NCBI RefSeq assembly: GCF_000147335.1
Contig: NC_014534.1
Coordinates: forward strand, 156,773 to 220,772
Length of the DNA stretch: 64,000 nucleotides
Reading direction: 5' to 3'
From: Gloeothece verrucosa PCC 7822
GTDB lineage: Bacteria > Cyanobacteriota > Cyanobacteriia > Cyanobacteriales > Microcystaceae
In this document: one piece after another, positions 36,163 to 45,883 of the stretch
Position numbering within the stretch: the first letter of the stretch is position 1
Layout of the letters: every line of letters begins with the position of its first letter
Translations under genes and position numbers: made by a program
The notes under the pieces: model-generated
Database searches by the model: none
Seen by the model: the letters and a program-made list of their open reading frames with translations, nothing else
Told to the model about the DNA's origin: nothing

Positions 36163-38409
36163 ATGGCTAATTTATACATCCATGAGTTCAGTACCGGAAT
36201 CCAAGTGGACGGCGATGGCAGAGATTGGGTGTCCCGAGGGTTTACTGGAGATTATATGAACAAAACCCTTAATCCTATACCTACAGCCATTCATAGCGCT
36301 ATTACAAACCGAGAATTTGCCGTTGCGGAGGGCGCATCAAGAGAAGATCCTGCCATAATCGGGCGGGAAATTGAAGGAACGACAGAACGATGGTCAGTAG
36401 TGGCGGTAGTAACAAGAGGCAGAGATGATCGAGGTCGCAGTGTTTCTTTATACCGCTACTTTTTAGCTGAAGGGTTAGGGCATTTGACCGATATTCTCTG
36501 CTGGCTACGAACTCAGGGAGGGTTGCTGATCTTTGATCCATTTGATATCCAGACCATTAGACAACCTCATCAATATGACACAGTTCAAACCTCAAATGTT
36601 CCTATAAAATCTGAACTGCAAAATTTACTCCATAACGAAGCACCGATTATTATTCCTTATAATCAACCCTGTACTCCTTTAATTATTGATGCGATGGCAA
36701 AGGAGAAAAGCAGAGGTATTGAGGCGATCGCATGGGCTTACAAAGTAGAAGCTTTAGAAACTCCTACCCGCTTTCAAGTTATTCAAGCCGTTAGCGAAAA
36801 AGCAGAACAACTTCTGCAAAAAGCTAAAACAACTACCCCAAAACTTTCAACGGTTGTAGCCGAAGAAGGACAAATTAAGACAGCGATAAAGGGTTTAATG
36901 AGTCGAGAAAAACCTAAGTTAGATCAACTAAAAATTTTTGACAGTGCCCTAAAAAATTCTAAAATTGATGATAACTACTGGAAGATTATTTTTGATAGTC
37001 AAGGGGCAAAGGATGCTTTATCTCAGGGAATTTATAGCGCCTCAATGGTGCGGCTGATGACTTTACAAGCGATCGCACGTCCTACTCATTTATTTCTGTT
37101 TCTGGGGTGGATGCAAAAACGGGAAAACCAAAGCGCTCATTATGAAGTATCTGAAAGGTTTCAGCAAGAAGTTTTAAATACAGTAAGGGGGCAATGCTCA
37201 GAAATTGACAATCGAATAACAGAGGGGGTTAGATGGCTAATTGCCAATTTAATTAATTATCCGGATCAGGTAGAACCTGCTGTCTGGTTATTCAAGTTAA
37301 ATACAGGACTGTGGGGGAATGCTTATCAAACTCAACTTAAACAAAAACTTAAGGATGATTTTAATTTCAAAAAAGCTTATCCTAGAGAATATTTCAGTTC
37401 ATTAGCTACCAATAATCATCTCAAATTTTTTAATAATAAAGCCTGGGAACCAATTCTTGATGATTTAGATAAAGCTTGGAATTCCAATAATATTATTTTT
37501 AATAAAGAGTATTTACCGATCGCTCAGTTGTTTGAAAATTTAGAAGACTATAGCATTTCAATCTTTTTTTACTATCTAGCTCAAGAACTTGTCCCAAAAG
37601 AGGTATTTGATAAAGCAGAAATATCATCTTTTCGCGTTTATATTTATGGAATTCATATTTCTAGGGAAGTAACCGACTGGGAAGAAGCTTTAATTTTTAT
37701 TCAAAAAATAGGAGGTCAAATCGTGCCTGTTTATTTTGTTTTAACTCTGCTAATTCTATTTACTGGTTTAGGCTTTGGAGGTGGCTATTTAATTGGAAAT
37801 AAGACTGCTCAAAATGCTTCTAACTTTCATAATGATAATATTGGTCAAATTCCCGAAAAAATCCCAAATGCTCAAGCATCAAACAGTTCTCCAAAACCTA
37901 CTTCATCAGCAAACCCTAGTCAACAAACTTTTCCATCACCAAAAGTTACTCAAAAACCTTCTTCATCAAAAACAACTGCCTCAAATCAATCACCGCAACC
38001 TGTTCAAAATGAATTAACAGTTAAAATAAAAACAGCCGTTAATCAATTTGAAAGTAAAGATAAGACAAAAGAGTCTTTAGAAGGTTTAGCAAAGGAATTT
38101 ATAACTGTCCATAATATAAAAAAAGAAGATGTTGAAAATGCCATTGCACAAGCTCTTGCAAAGAATCTAAATTTTCAAAAAAAGAATACAAACCCAGAAA
38201 AAGAAGAATGGGTTAAAGCAATTATTAATTATCAAGCCTACTTTATGCAAGCAAAAGAAGAACACAGAGATGGGATTATTCAAAAAAACGGTAATACTTA
38301 CAATACTTTAAAATGTGATATAGCTCAAAATTATTTAAAAATAAAACTTTTAAGTAAACCTGATATATGTACAAAAAATACTCGCTTAAATCCACCAAAA
38401 ACTATTTAA
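36163..38409 (+). CDS. GAP1-like GTPase-associated membrane protein
   Basis: A 748-aa protein. The N-terminal 280 residues (YIHEFSTGIQVDGDGRDW, WSVVAVVTRGRD, VSLYRYFLAEG) resemble the N-terminal domain of GTPase-associated protein 1 families; this match is by memory. A helical middle region follows (about 285-510). A single membrane helix lies at about 520-545 (VYFVLTLLILFTGLGFGGG), then a Ser/Pro/Gln-rich linker (560-620) and a helical C-terminal domain. It directly follows the paired GTPases (4-nt gap), so it probably anchors or reads their state at the membrane. Confidence 0.65.
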   Translation: MANLYIHEFSTGIQVDGDGRDWVSRGFTGDYMNKTLNPIPTAIHSAITNREFAVAEGASREDPAIIGREIEGTTERWSVVAVVTRGRDDRGRSVSLYRYFLAEGLGHLTDILCWLRTQGGLLIFDPFDIQTIRQPHQYDTVQTSNVPIKSELQNLLHNEAPIIIPYNQPCTPLIIDAMAKEKSRGIEAIAWAYKVEALETPTRFQVIQAVSEKAEQLLQKAKTTTPKLSTVVAEEGQIKTAIKGLMSREKPKLDQLKIFDSALKNSKIDDNYWKIIFDSQGAKDALSQGIYSASMVRLMTLQAIARPTHLFLFLGWMQKRENQSAHYEVSERFQQEVLNTVRGQCSEIDNRITEGVRWLIANLINYPDQVEPAVWLFKLNTGLWGNAYQTQLKQKLKDDFNFKKAYPREYFSSLATNNHLKFFNNKAWEPILDDLDKAWNSNNIIFNKEYLPIAQLFENLEDYSISIFFYYLAQELVPKEVFDKAEISSFRVYIYGIHISREVTDWEEALIFIQKIGGQIVPVYFVLTLLILFTGLGFGGGYLIGNKTAQNASNFHNDNIGQIPEKIPNAQASNSSPKPTSSANPSQQTFPSPKVTQKPSSSKTTASNQSPQPVQNELTVKIKTAVNQFESKDKTKESLEGLAKEFITVHNIKKEDVENAIAQALAKNLNFQKKNTNPEKEEWVKAIINYQAYFMQAKEEHRDGIIQKNGNTYNTLKCDIAQNYLKIKLLSKPDICTKNTRLNPPKTI

Positions 38410-38436
38410 TTTTAAAGTATTAAAATTGAAAAGAAT

Positions 38437-39537
38437 ATGAGGATATATCTCTATCTACTCGCCGGCATAACTTCAGCATTAATCGGCTGGAATATAGGAC
38501 AATTTTTTTTAACAGACTTTGGACTTTTAAAAGAGTTTCCCGAAGTAATCCTTTTTCCCTGTATTGCCATATCTCTAGCAATCGGTATGGTTATGAACGA
38601 AATTTTCATTAGTAATCCTACGCGGCTAAAACTTAACATTCGTATTGCCAAAATTCCTTTAGTCATTGCGATTTTACTAGGCATTTTATCCGGGTTAGCT
38701 TCTGGCGGAATCTCGCAAATTTTATTCTTACCTCAAATTCGAGTTCCTACCCCTATTGTAAGAATGTTAGGATGGTTATTAATTGGCGCATCCGTCGGGT
38801 TAGCCGAAGGCTTAACATGGCAATTTTATAGTTTAGAAGCCGGAGATAAAAAACGCTTTCAAGAACGATTTTTAAAGAGTTTAATCTTTGCTAGTGCCGC
38901 TAGTTTAATTGCAGCAGGATTATTTGAATTAATCCGTATGGGATTACAAACTATGCCTCCAGAATTTAGAAATATAGAAGATCCTATAGGCTTTAGTCTG
39001 TTAGGATTGCTTTTAGGATTAGCTTTTAGTATAACCAGTTCTCCTAGTTATATTGCCGCCTTAAGAGCCGGAAAAGGATTTGAATATACAGGTCCCATTT
39101 ATGAAGATATTGACCCCCATAAAACCGTTGAAAGTTCTCTTTACCCTTCTATTCAAAAAACTCTCAAATTTGTGAGTAAATCTTTTAGTAATGAAGAAGA
39201 AGTAGAAGACACTAGAATTGAAGAAGGATTATCTATTCAATTACCTCCAACAGGAAAAATTAAAATAGGTTCCGCCGAAAAGGCTGATATTTGTATTCCA
39301 TCACTCCCTTTACATTCGGCTGATATCGAAATCAAAATTCGTGAAGCTATTCTTTATCCTAATGCTAAATTTTATCACACCATTGCCATTAATGGTGATC
39401 GCTTAGGAACTCGTGATCCAGTTCCCTTAAAACATAATTATCTTTTAGCCTTTTATCCGAAAGAACAAGATAACCCCTATGATGAAAAAGTTTATCGTTT
39501 TGTCTACTATAATCGATTCCTCGATCCCCAAGCTTAG
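38437..39537 (+). CDS. Multi-pass membrane protein with degenerate FHA-like C-terminus
   Basis: A 366-aa protein. Residues 1-215 contain about six hydrophobic helices (LYLLAGITSALIGWNIG, IPLVIAILLGILSGLASGGI, MLGWLLIGASVGLAEG and others). After a linker, 245-366 form a beta-rich domain (IKIGSAEKADICIPSLPLHSADIEI, LGTRDPVPLKHNYLLAF) arranged like an FHA domain but lacking the usual SRxH signature. Two more proteins in the cluster have the same build. The 3' end overlaps the next gene by 59 nt. It is probably an inner-membrane platform that docks phosphoproteins. Confidence 0.7.
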   Translation: MRIYLYLLAGITSALIGWNIGQFFLTDFGLLKEFPEVILFPCIAISLAIGMVMNEIFISNPTRLKLNIRIAKIPLVIAILLGILSGLASGGISQILFLPQIRVPTPIVRMLGWLLIGASVGLAEGLTWQFYSLEAGDKKRFQERFLKSLIFASAASLIAAGLFELIRMGLQTMPPEFRNIEDPIGFSLLGLLLGLAFSITSSPSYIAALRAGKGFEYTGPIYEDIDPHKTVESSLYPSIQKTLKFVSKSFSNEEEVEDTRIEEGLSIQLPPTGKIKIGSAEKADICIPSLPLHSADIEIKIREAILYPNAKFYHTIAINGDRLGTRDPVPLKHNYLLAFYPKEQDNPYDEKVYRFVYYNRFLDPQA

Positions 39538-40759
39538 TCTATCTTTATTAATGTTAGGAACTCTGAGTCTGCCGAGTTGGGGACAAGTCAAAACGGTTGA
39601 GGTTGTACGTGACCCCATTGTAGAAAAAGAAGAAGTAACCCTTCGCGTCAAAGTCACAGATACGGCAGATAAACCGATGATACAACTACAAGATACAGAC
39701 TTCAATCTTGAAGTAGTCGATATAGAAAATAACAAAACTTATAATGACGTAACATTTAATTGGAAATCCCCAGAAGAAACCATACCGCCTCCAGCTTGGA
39801 TTATTGTTTTATTAGATATGAGCGGCAGTATGGCAAAAGAAGACAGTCGAGGAACCACTAAAATTGAAGGAGCAATTAAAGCCATTCGAGAATTTACAGA
39901 AATAGCTAAAGACCGAGGAGGCAATACTCAAGTTTCTATTGTACCTTTCGGCGACCCAGGAAAAAATTGTGCTGGATACCCTATTGACAGTAATACCTTA
40001 GATAATTTTTCTCGTGTTGATGATGCAAAATTACAAATTTTCTTAGATAATTTAGCTAGTCTTTCCCCTTGTGCTTCTACTAATCTTTATGAACCTCTCA
40101 GTAAAGCAGTTAGATTTTTAGGTAAAAAAAATGATTCCCGTTTTTATCCGCTTGATTCATCAGGGAACCCGATAGAACCTCAACCTAGGCTGTCTATTAT
40201 TCTTCTCTCAGATGGCTATCATAATAAACCTAATGAAGCCCAAGATTTTCAATCCTTAAATCAGCTTTTGAAAAAAAATAATCAAATCATTGTACATACT
40301 TTAGGCTATGGATTGACGGCTCAACAACTAGGTCAAAAATACCAGCTTGGAGAACCAGCAAACCGTAGTCATGTCAATCTTAAAAAAGTCCCTGAAGATG
40401 AATTTGTCGATGAAAAAAGATTACAAGAGATTGCAAAAGTTACAGGAGGAATTTCGGAATTTTCTGGAGATGCTGATGCTATTGCCGAAAACCTTCAACT
40501 GTTTCTTAATGCTTTATTGGGAGAGTATGAAATTTCCTATCTTCAACCTAATCCTGACCGAGGAAGACCTTATCAGGTTAGTGTGTTAGTCCAAAATATT
40601 AAATCACAACCGAAAAAATATCGGATCACTATTTTTGGTCGCTCACTGCCTTTAAAAGTCCGTTTAATAATGTTATTAATAATTATTTTTATTTTGGGAG
40701 TTGGCGGAGTTATTCCCTTTTATATTTGGGGACAACAGCTAAAACGTCAAGTGACATAA
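39479..40759 (+). CDS. Exported vWA-domain protein with C-terminal membrane anchor
   Basis: A 426-aa protein. An N-terminal signal peptide (about residues 1-35, cleavage likely after SWG) is followed by a beta domain (40-100). Then comes a von Willebrand A domain with the MIDAS motif DMSGS (113-117) and later an ILLSDGYHN segment. It ends with a single membrane helix (LIMLLIIIFILGVGGVIPF). The vWA face should lie on the periplasmic side and bind a protein ligand through a metal ion. The start overlaps the preceding gene by 59 nt, and the signal peptide supports this start. Confidence 0.85.
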   Translation: MMKKFIVLSTIIDSSIPKLSLSLLMLGTLSLPSWGQVKTVEVVRDPIVEKEEVTLRVKVTDTADKPMIQLQDTDFNLEVVDIENNKTYNDVTFNWKSPEETIPPPAWIIVLLDMSGSMAKEDSRGTTKIEGAIKAIREFTEIAKDRGGNTQVSIVPFGDPGKNCAGYPIDSNTLDNFSRVDDAKLQIFLDNLASLSPCASTNLYEPLSKAVRFLGKKNDSRFYPLDSSGNPIEPQPRLSIILLSDGYHNKPNEAQDFQSLNQLLKKNNQIIVHTLGYGLTAQQLGQKYQLGEPANRSHVNLKKVPEDEFVDEKRLQEIAKVTGGISEFSGDADAIAENLQLFLNALLGEYEISYLQPNPDRGRPYQVSVLVQNIKSQPKKYRITIFGRSLPLKVRLIMLLIIIFILGVGGVIPFYIWGQQLKRQVT

Positions 40760-40859
40760 TTATAAAATCAAGAAAAATTATTAATTTAACGTTTTTCTTT
40801 AAATTAATTAATCAATTGTATATTAGGTCGAATTTAGCTTAAAAAATCATAATTTTCTC

Positions 40860-41732
40860 ATGAAATGGCTAATTATTGGTATAATGTTAATAACTTGTAG
40901 TTGCCAATCTCTCCCTAACCAATTATCTGGCTTTCAAAATCAACAAACAACTTTTTCTCCTAGTTCTAGGGAAGAAGAAGACTTATGTTCTGAATCCCCA
41001 AAAGTTGTTCTCAAATCAGAAAATGTAAAATCTATCAATCTTTCTGAGCAGCCTATCATTGAATCAGGAATAGCTAAACAAGACCAAGCGATTGGCTATA
41101 CCTTTAAAGCTGAAAAAGGTCAACGATTTAGTTATCAAACTGACGATAATCTTTGTGTGTGGATTTACACCCCAGAGCAACAACTTCTTAACAGTACCAC
41201 TTTACCTAAAAAGGGGATTTACACTGTTGAAATTTTAACACCCATTGGTTCTAGAACGTTTGAAATAGAGATGAGTTTAAACACAGTACAAGCTAACAAT
41301 TCTAACCCGACTATAAACAAAAATAACAGTGCTTCCTTTTCCCCCTCTGTTAGGCAAAAGCAACAGTTCAATCCTACCCAGGCTTCAACTATTCAACAAG
41401 CTTCTCTTGAAAATACTATACAAAATTACTACTCAGCAATTAATCAATCGCAATATCAAACAGCATGGAATCAATTATCTGAAGAATTACGGAATAATTC
41501 TCAATTACATCCCAAGGGTTATAACTCCTACATAGAATGGTGGACAAAAGTAAATTATGTTAATCTTAACCGTGTAAATTTAGTGAGTATTTATCCTCAA
41601 GAAGCAATCGTTAATGTAGATTTAACCTATAGAATGAAAACTGGAAGACAAGTGTTTCAATCTTTACAATTTTTTTTAGTATGGAATCAGCAAAATAGCC
41701 AATGGAATATTAATAAAGTTAAATCTAATTAG
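40860..41732 (+). CDS. Lipoprotein with NTF2-like C-terminal domain
   Basis: A 290-aa protein starting with a lipoprotein signal (hydrophobic IIGIMLIT followed by CSC, lipid Cys at residue 14 or 16). The middle (about 45-140) is a beta domain shared with the next two gene products: VWIYTPEQQLLNSTTLPKKG here, WVIQPNNQILNGTTLPTDG in the next. After a Ser/Gln-rich linker, residues 180-290 look like an NTF2/SnoaL-type fold (YYSAINQSQYQTAWNQLSEE). It is probably membrane-anchored on the outer face and works with the vWA proteins. Promoter and partner unknown. Confidence 0.65.
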   Translation: MKWLIIGIMLITCSCQSLPNQLSGFQNQQTTFSPSSREEEDLCSESPKVVLKSENVKSINLSEQPIIESGIAKQDQAIGYTFKAEKGQRFSYQTDDNLCVWIYTPEQQLLNSTTLPKKGIYTVEILTPIGSRTFEIEMSLNTVQANNSNPTINKNNSASFSPSVRQKQQFNPTQASTIQQASLENTIQNYYSAINQSQYQTAWNQLSEELRNNSQLHPKGYNSYIEWWTKVNYVNLNRVNLVSIYPQEAIVNVDLTYRMKTGRQVFQSLQFFLVWNQQNSQWNINKVKSN

Positions 41733-41850
41733 TTAATTTAGCTAGATTTCAAAAATTTTTATTACCAACTCAGAGCGATATTTAAATCCTGTAACAATTA
41801 AGCAGTAACCAGTTCATTAAATTCTTCAATCAATTTAACAGGCTAAAATA

Positions 41851-42816
41851 ATGAACAAAATACCTCTGATTGTAACTTGTGTTTCTCTGTGTGGCTGTGG
41901 AACAATTTCTCAAGCTGTACAAAATTTAAAACCTACATCTAATCAATCAACATCAACTTCTCAGGTAACTTGTCCAAACAAACCAATAGGAGTTTTACCG
42001 AATACTAAAATGATTACTCTTTCCAATCAACCTATTACTGTATCGGATAACGCAAGTACAACAAATGCAGTAGGGTTTGTTTTTCAAGGAAAAGCCGGAG
42101 AAAACCTAAGTTACAATACAAAAAATAATGATATTTGTATTTGGGTTATTCAACCCAATAATCAAATCTTAAATGGCACAACATTACCAACAGATGGAAA
42201 ATATATCATTCAAGTTAGCACTAAACAAGGCTCAGGAACTTTTAGTTTAGAGATGAGTTTAGGACCATTACAAAGCTCTCAACCCTCTCAACCCTCTCAA
42301 CCCTCTCAACCCTCTCAACCCTCTCAACCCTCTCAACCTTCTCAACCCTCTCAACCTCAAAATCAACAACCAATTACGATTAATCATCCTTCCACTTCAT
42401 CTTCAACTAATTCATCTTCTATCACTCAACAAGAAGCTGTTCAACTTGTAGCTAATTGGTACACCGCTAAACCTCAGATATTTGGCCAGTCTTTTAATGA
42501 AAGTTTAGTTAGCCAATATGCTACAGGAAATCTTTACTACGAAACTTTACAAAAAGATGGAGGCGGTTCTGTCGGATGGTTAAGAAGTAATGGATGTTAC
42601 TACACTTATGATTTTTCCAACATTCAACAAGTTCTCTCATTTGATCCATCTAGTTCTCAACCTTCTATAAATATTCAAGTCACTGAGAGACTGCAATTAC
42701 AGGGACCATCAAGCGCTGGATGTAGTCAACCTCCTAAAACTTATACCGCAAATGCTACTTATTGGTTTGCACAAGACAATGGAGTTTGGAAAATTGAACG
42801 TTATAAAGTAAGGTGA
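41851..42816 (+). CDS. Lipoprotein with SQP repeats and DUF4101/ARC6-like domain
   Basis: A 321-aa protein. The lipoprotein signal ends in SLCGCG (lipid Cys near residue 17). Residues 45-140 repeat the beta domain of the upstream lipoprotein. Nine SQP tripeptides follow (about 143-169), an extended spacer that could span periplasm or peptidoglycan. The C-terminal 125 residues (QEAVQLVANWYTAKPQIFG, YYTYDFSNIQQVLSF, YWFAQDNGVWKIERY) match the DUF4101/IMS domain found in ARC6 and cyanobacterial kinases. The stop overlaps the region just before the next start. Confidence 0.75.
   Translation: MNKIPLIVTCVSLCGCGTISQAVQNLKPTSNQSTSTSQVTCPNKPIGVLPNTKMITLSNQPITVSDNASTTNAVGFVFQGKAGENLSYNTKNNDICIWVIQPNNQILNGTTLPTDGKYIIQVSTKQGSGTFSLEMSLGPLQSSQPSQPSQPSQPSQPSQPSQPSQPSQPQNQQPITINHPSTSSSTNSSSITQQEAVQLVANWYTAKPQIFGQSFNESLVSQYATGNLYYETLQKDGGGSVGWLRSNGCYYTYDFSNIQQVLSFDPSSSQPSINIQVTERLQLQGPSSAGCSQPPKTYTANATYWFAQDNGVWKIERYKVR
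42277..42357 (+). repeat. Nine 9-bp tandem repeats encoding SQP
   Basis: Nine units of tct-caa-ccc (two ending cct) in perfect register inside the lipoprotein gene, encoding SQP nine times. Near identity of codons implies slippage-prone expansion, and unit loss or gain keeps the frame. Confidence 0.95.
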
Positions 42817-42821
42817 TAAAA

Positions 42822-44345
42822 ATGGATAAATTACCTCGAAAAAAACCGAAAAAAAAGCCCAAAAAAACACCAAAAATCAATCTAATCAGAATTTCATTTA
42901 AATATCCTTTAGTTTGGGCTACTTTAATAACAGCTAGTTTTGCTTTTTATTTAAACTTTATGGTTCAACAAAATACAACTTGTGAAGATATAGTAACTGA
43001 TCATAATAGTTCTATTTATAAACCCGTTAAATTACATAAAAATCAACAGATTTGTTATAATATTCACGTCAAAAAAGGTCAACAATTTCGTCTTTTAACT
43101 AATTATCCTGCTAACTTAGAAACGCCTGATAAACTCAAAGAAATATTTTTAGGCATTAATCCAAAATCTTTCCAGACTCCAGGCATTTATAAATTAACCT
43201 CAAATAAAGTTGAACAAGACGTTACTTATCAGACAATATTAAAATTTATTCCTCAATATACTACATCCAATCTTCCTAATTTACCTGAACTACCCCCATC
43301 TCAATCTCAAGTTACACCGCCAACAAACTCAGCAAAAAAAACAGAGCAATCTTCTCCTTTAACCCCCCCAGCGAGCAATGAGCAAGCACAATTTGTCTAT
43401 AATGTCAACCAAGAGCCGAATTTTCATCCTGACCCTAAACTCGAAAAAATTGTGGACAATATTGTCAATTTAGCTCAATCAAGAGGCTTACCCATCAATC
43501 AATTATCAATTAGTTTATTAAATCTTAATCCATATCAATGTTGTAGTTATGCTGGATATGAAGAAAACACGCTAAGGTATCCGGCTAGTATTGTTAAATT
43601 ATTTTGGTTGGTGGCTTTTTATGCACAAAAGAATCAGCAAAATTATTTTCCTCAAGAAATCTCTTTACAAGAACAAAAACTTTTATCTAAAATGATTAGA
43701 GACTCAGACAATGAATCAGCAAGTGTTATTCTGGATCAGATTACTCAAACCAAATCAAGCCTTAAGAAACTTTCTGAAAATAAATTTGAATTATGGAAAA
43801 ATAAACGTTATCAAATAAACAATTTTTTTAGGAATGCTGGTTATGATAATATTAATATTACTCAAAAAACCTTTCCTATTCCCAATTTATTAAATAGTCC
43901 CGAAGGACCCGACCTACAAATTCGCCAACTCAATGGGCAACAATCTCCCCCCATTAGAAATAAAATTACAACTCATCATGTTGCTCGTTTGCTCTATGAA
44001 ATTTATGCAGGACAAGCTATTTCGCAAGACTACAGTCTTGCCACGATGGACTTATTAAAACGTGATTTATTTCCTAGCGCATGGAAAGAAAAACTTTATG
44101 ATGCAATTGAAGAATTTTTAGGTCAGGGAATTTATACCCTTTTTTCCAATAATCCTAATTCTGTTCAATTTTATTCCAAAATGGGCTGGACATTTGGGAC
44201 TCGTAATGATGGAGCCATTATTCTCTCAAATAAAGCTAATTATATTTTAGTTATTTTTGGGGATGATCCTAAATATTATGAAGATAAACAATTTTTTCCT
44301 CTAGTTTCCCAAGAAGTTTATCAAGAAATTTCCAAACTTCCTTGA
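42822..44345 (+). CDS. Membrane-anchored class A beta-lactamase-like serine hydrolase
   Basis: The start is set at the ATG at 42822 (AAGG about 8 nt upstream) rather than the GTG at 42813. The 507-aa product has a very basic N-terminus (KKPKKKPKK), a membrane helix (about 30-50), the same beta domain as the two lipoproteins, and a Pro/Ser-rich linker. A serine-hydrolase domain follows with SxxK in PASIVK (Ser about 256) and SDN in RDSDNES. The usual KTG is replaced by KMG in FYSKMGWTFG. It is probably a periplasmic enzyme or decoy acting on peptidoglycan-like or beta-lactam substrates; activity is uncertain because of the KMG change. Confidence 0.75.
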   Translation: MDKLPRKKPKKKPKKTPKINLIRISFKYPLVWATLITASFAFYLNFMVQQNTTCEDIVTDHNSSIYKPVKLHKNQQICYNIHVKKGQQFRLLTNYPANLETPDKLKEIFLGINPKSFQTPGIYKLTSNKVEQDVTYQTILKFIPQYTTSNLPNLPELPPSQSQVTPPTNSAKKTEQSSPLTPPASNEQAQFVYNVNQEPNFHPDPKLEKIVDNIVNLAQSRGLPINQLSISLLNLNPYQCCSYAGYEENTLRYPASIVKLFWLVAFYAQKNQQNYFPQEISLQEQKLLSKMIRDSDNESASVILDQITQTKSSLKKLSENKFELWKNKRYQINNFFRNAGYDNINITQKTFPIPNLLNSPEGPDLQIRQLNGQQSPPIRNKITTHHVARLLYEIYAGQAISQDYSLATMDLLKRDLFPSAWKEKLYDAIEEFLGQGIYTLFSNNPNSVQFYSKMGWTFGTRNDGAIILSNKANYILVIFGDDPKYYEDKQFFPLVSQEVYQEISKLP

Positions 44346-44397
44346 AGACAACAAACTTTTTTAATCGGCAAAATTATGATTAACAAAAAGGAGTAAT

Positions 44398-45873
44398 ATG
44401 AGACAAATGTTTAAACAAATGAGAAGAACTATTAGTAAGCCTCTGCTGTTTGGGTTTTATGGAGCGATCGGTTGCCTCATTGCCGCTTTACTTTTTGGAG
44501 AAACTTTACTCTATTTCACCCGCTTACCTCCTACTCTAGAAAAAACTCCTCAAGAAATAGTTTTACTCATAGACTGCTCTGGCAGCATGGATGGCAACAA
44601 ACTGAGCGAAGTCAAAACCGCCGCTACTAGCTTTGTGCAGCGCCAAGACTTAATCACTAATCGCATTGCGGTCATGGGATTTGGCAGTGGTGTACAGTTA
44701 GGAACTCCTCTGACCTCTGATGTCAATGTTCTACAAACAGCGATCGCTAATTTATACGACGGAGGGGGGACAATGATGGATCAGGCACTTACGGCTGCCA
44801 CAGACCAACTACATAACGCCTCTGCATCCCTTGAAAGTGCTATTCCATCTGGAGAAAACCAGCATATTCTCCTCTTTACCGATGGAGTAGCAGCAGATCC
44901 CTACAATACCCTGGTTGCCGGACAAACAGCGCAAAATGCTCAAATTAATATAGTTGCAGTGGCAACCGGCGACGCTGACACCAATTTTTTGAGCCAACTC
45001 ACAGGCGATCCTAATTTAGTTTTCTATGCCAACACAGGAAATTTTGATGCCGCTTTTCAAGCCGCCGAAAAAGCCATCTACAGTAAACAATTGGTAGAAT
45101 CAAACGCTTCTGGTAACTACGGCCTTGTTTTAGGAAGCTTACGCATAGGAGGATGGACAGGACTTTTAGCCTTGGGGACTTCTTTAGCTTTAATTATCGG
45201 CCAAAATCACTACCTACACCGTCGCTTGCTTTCCTTCAGTGAGTTAAGTTTAGGGATAACAGGAGGTTTCCTAGCTGGATTAATCGCTGGTTCAAGTGGT
45301 CAAGTGATCTATACGCCAGTCTCAGAAATCCCTCTTTTGAGTTTAGTTGGTAGAGTTGTAGGATGGACAATCTTAGGCTTATTAGTGGGGAGCGGGATGT
45401 CTTTATTTGTTCCCAATCTTAAGCTTAATCGAGCCTTAATCGGTGGCGGAATGGGAGGAATAGCAGGTGCTGGTGGTTTTTTAGTCGCTACCGATTATTT
45501 TGGCGAAATCCCCGCTCGTCTCATCGGAGCCGCAATTCTCGGTTTTTTCATTGGTTTGATGATTGCTTTAATTGAACAGATTAGCAGTCAAGCTCGATTA
45601 ATTGTACATTGGAGTCCGAAAGAACAAACCAGCATAACTCTAGGAGAGCAACCTGTAATTCTCGGTAGTTCTAACAAAGCTCATGTGCATCTTTCTCAAG
45701 CACAAGGATTTTATCCAACGACTGCCAAAATTTATCAAGAAGGAGCCAGTATTATCATGCAATATGACAACGAATATGGACAAGCTAAAGGAATGAAAAA
45801 ACTTAGACATGAATTAAAAAATGGAGATCGTCGCCAATTTGGTCAACTCACTTTGGAAATTCAAATAAAGTAA
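44398..45873 (+). CDS. vWA plus multi-pass membrane plus FHA-like protein
   Basis: A 491-aa protein. One membrane helix (17-40) precedes a vWA domain with MIDAS DCSGS (59-63), a GGGTMMD loop and LLFTDGVAAD. About five hydrophobic segments lie at 240-395. A C-terminal FHA-like domain follows (410-491) with GSSNKAHVHLSQAQGFYP and LKNGDRRQFG. It joins in one chain the vWA and membrane-FHA modules that are separate in neighbouring genes. A putative GGAG ribosome site lies just before the ATG. It is probably a receptor-like link between periplasmic vWA and cytoplasmic phospho-signalling. Confidence 0.8.
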   Translation: MRQMFKQMRRTISKPLLFGFYGAIGCLIAALLFGETLLYFTRLPPTLEKTPQEIVLLIDCSGSMDGNKLSEVKTAATSFVQRQDLITNRIAVMGFGSGVQLGTPLTSDVNVLQTAIANLYDGGGTMMDQALTAATDQLHNASASLESAIPSGENQHILLFTDGVAADPYNTLVAGQTAQNAQINIVAVATGDADTNFLSQLTGDPNLVFYANTGNFDAAFQAAEKAIYSKQLVESNASGNYGLVLGSLRIGGWTGLLALGTSLALIIGQNHYLHRRLLSFSELSLGITGGFLAGLIAGSSGQVIYTPVSEIPLLSLVGRVVGWTILGLLVGSGMSLFVPNLKLNRALIGGGMGGIAGAGGFLVATDYFGEIPARLIGAAILGFFIGLMIALIEQISSQARLIVHWSPKEQTSITLGEQPVILGSSNKAHVHLSQAQGFYPTTAKIYQEGASIIMQYDNEYGQAKGMKKLRHELKNGDRRQFGQLTLEIQIK

Positions 45874-45883
45874 AATTATATTT

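Noticed and set aside
42277..42357. Short tandem repeats considered as a CRISPR or iteron array
   Set aside because: The units are 9 bp, contiguous and in codon register, encoding SQP in a lipoprotein linker.
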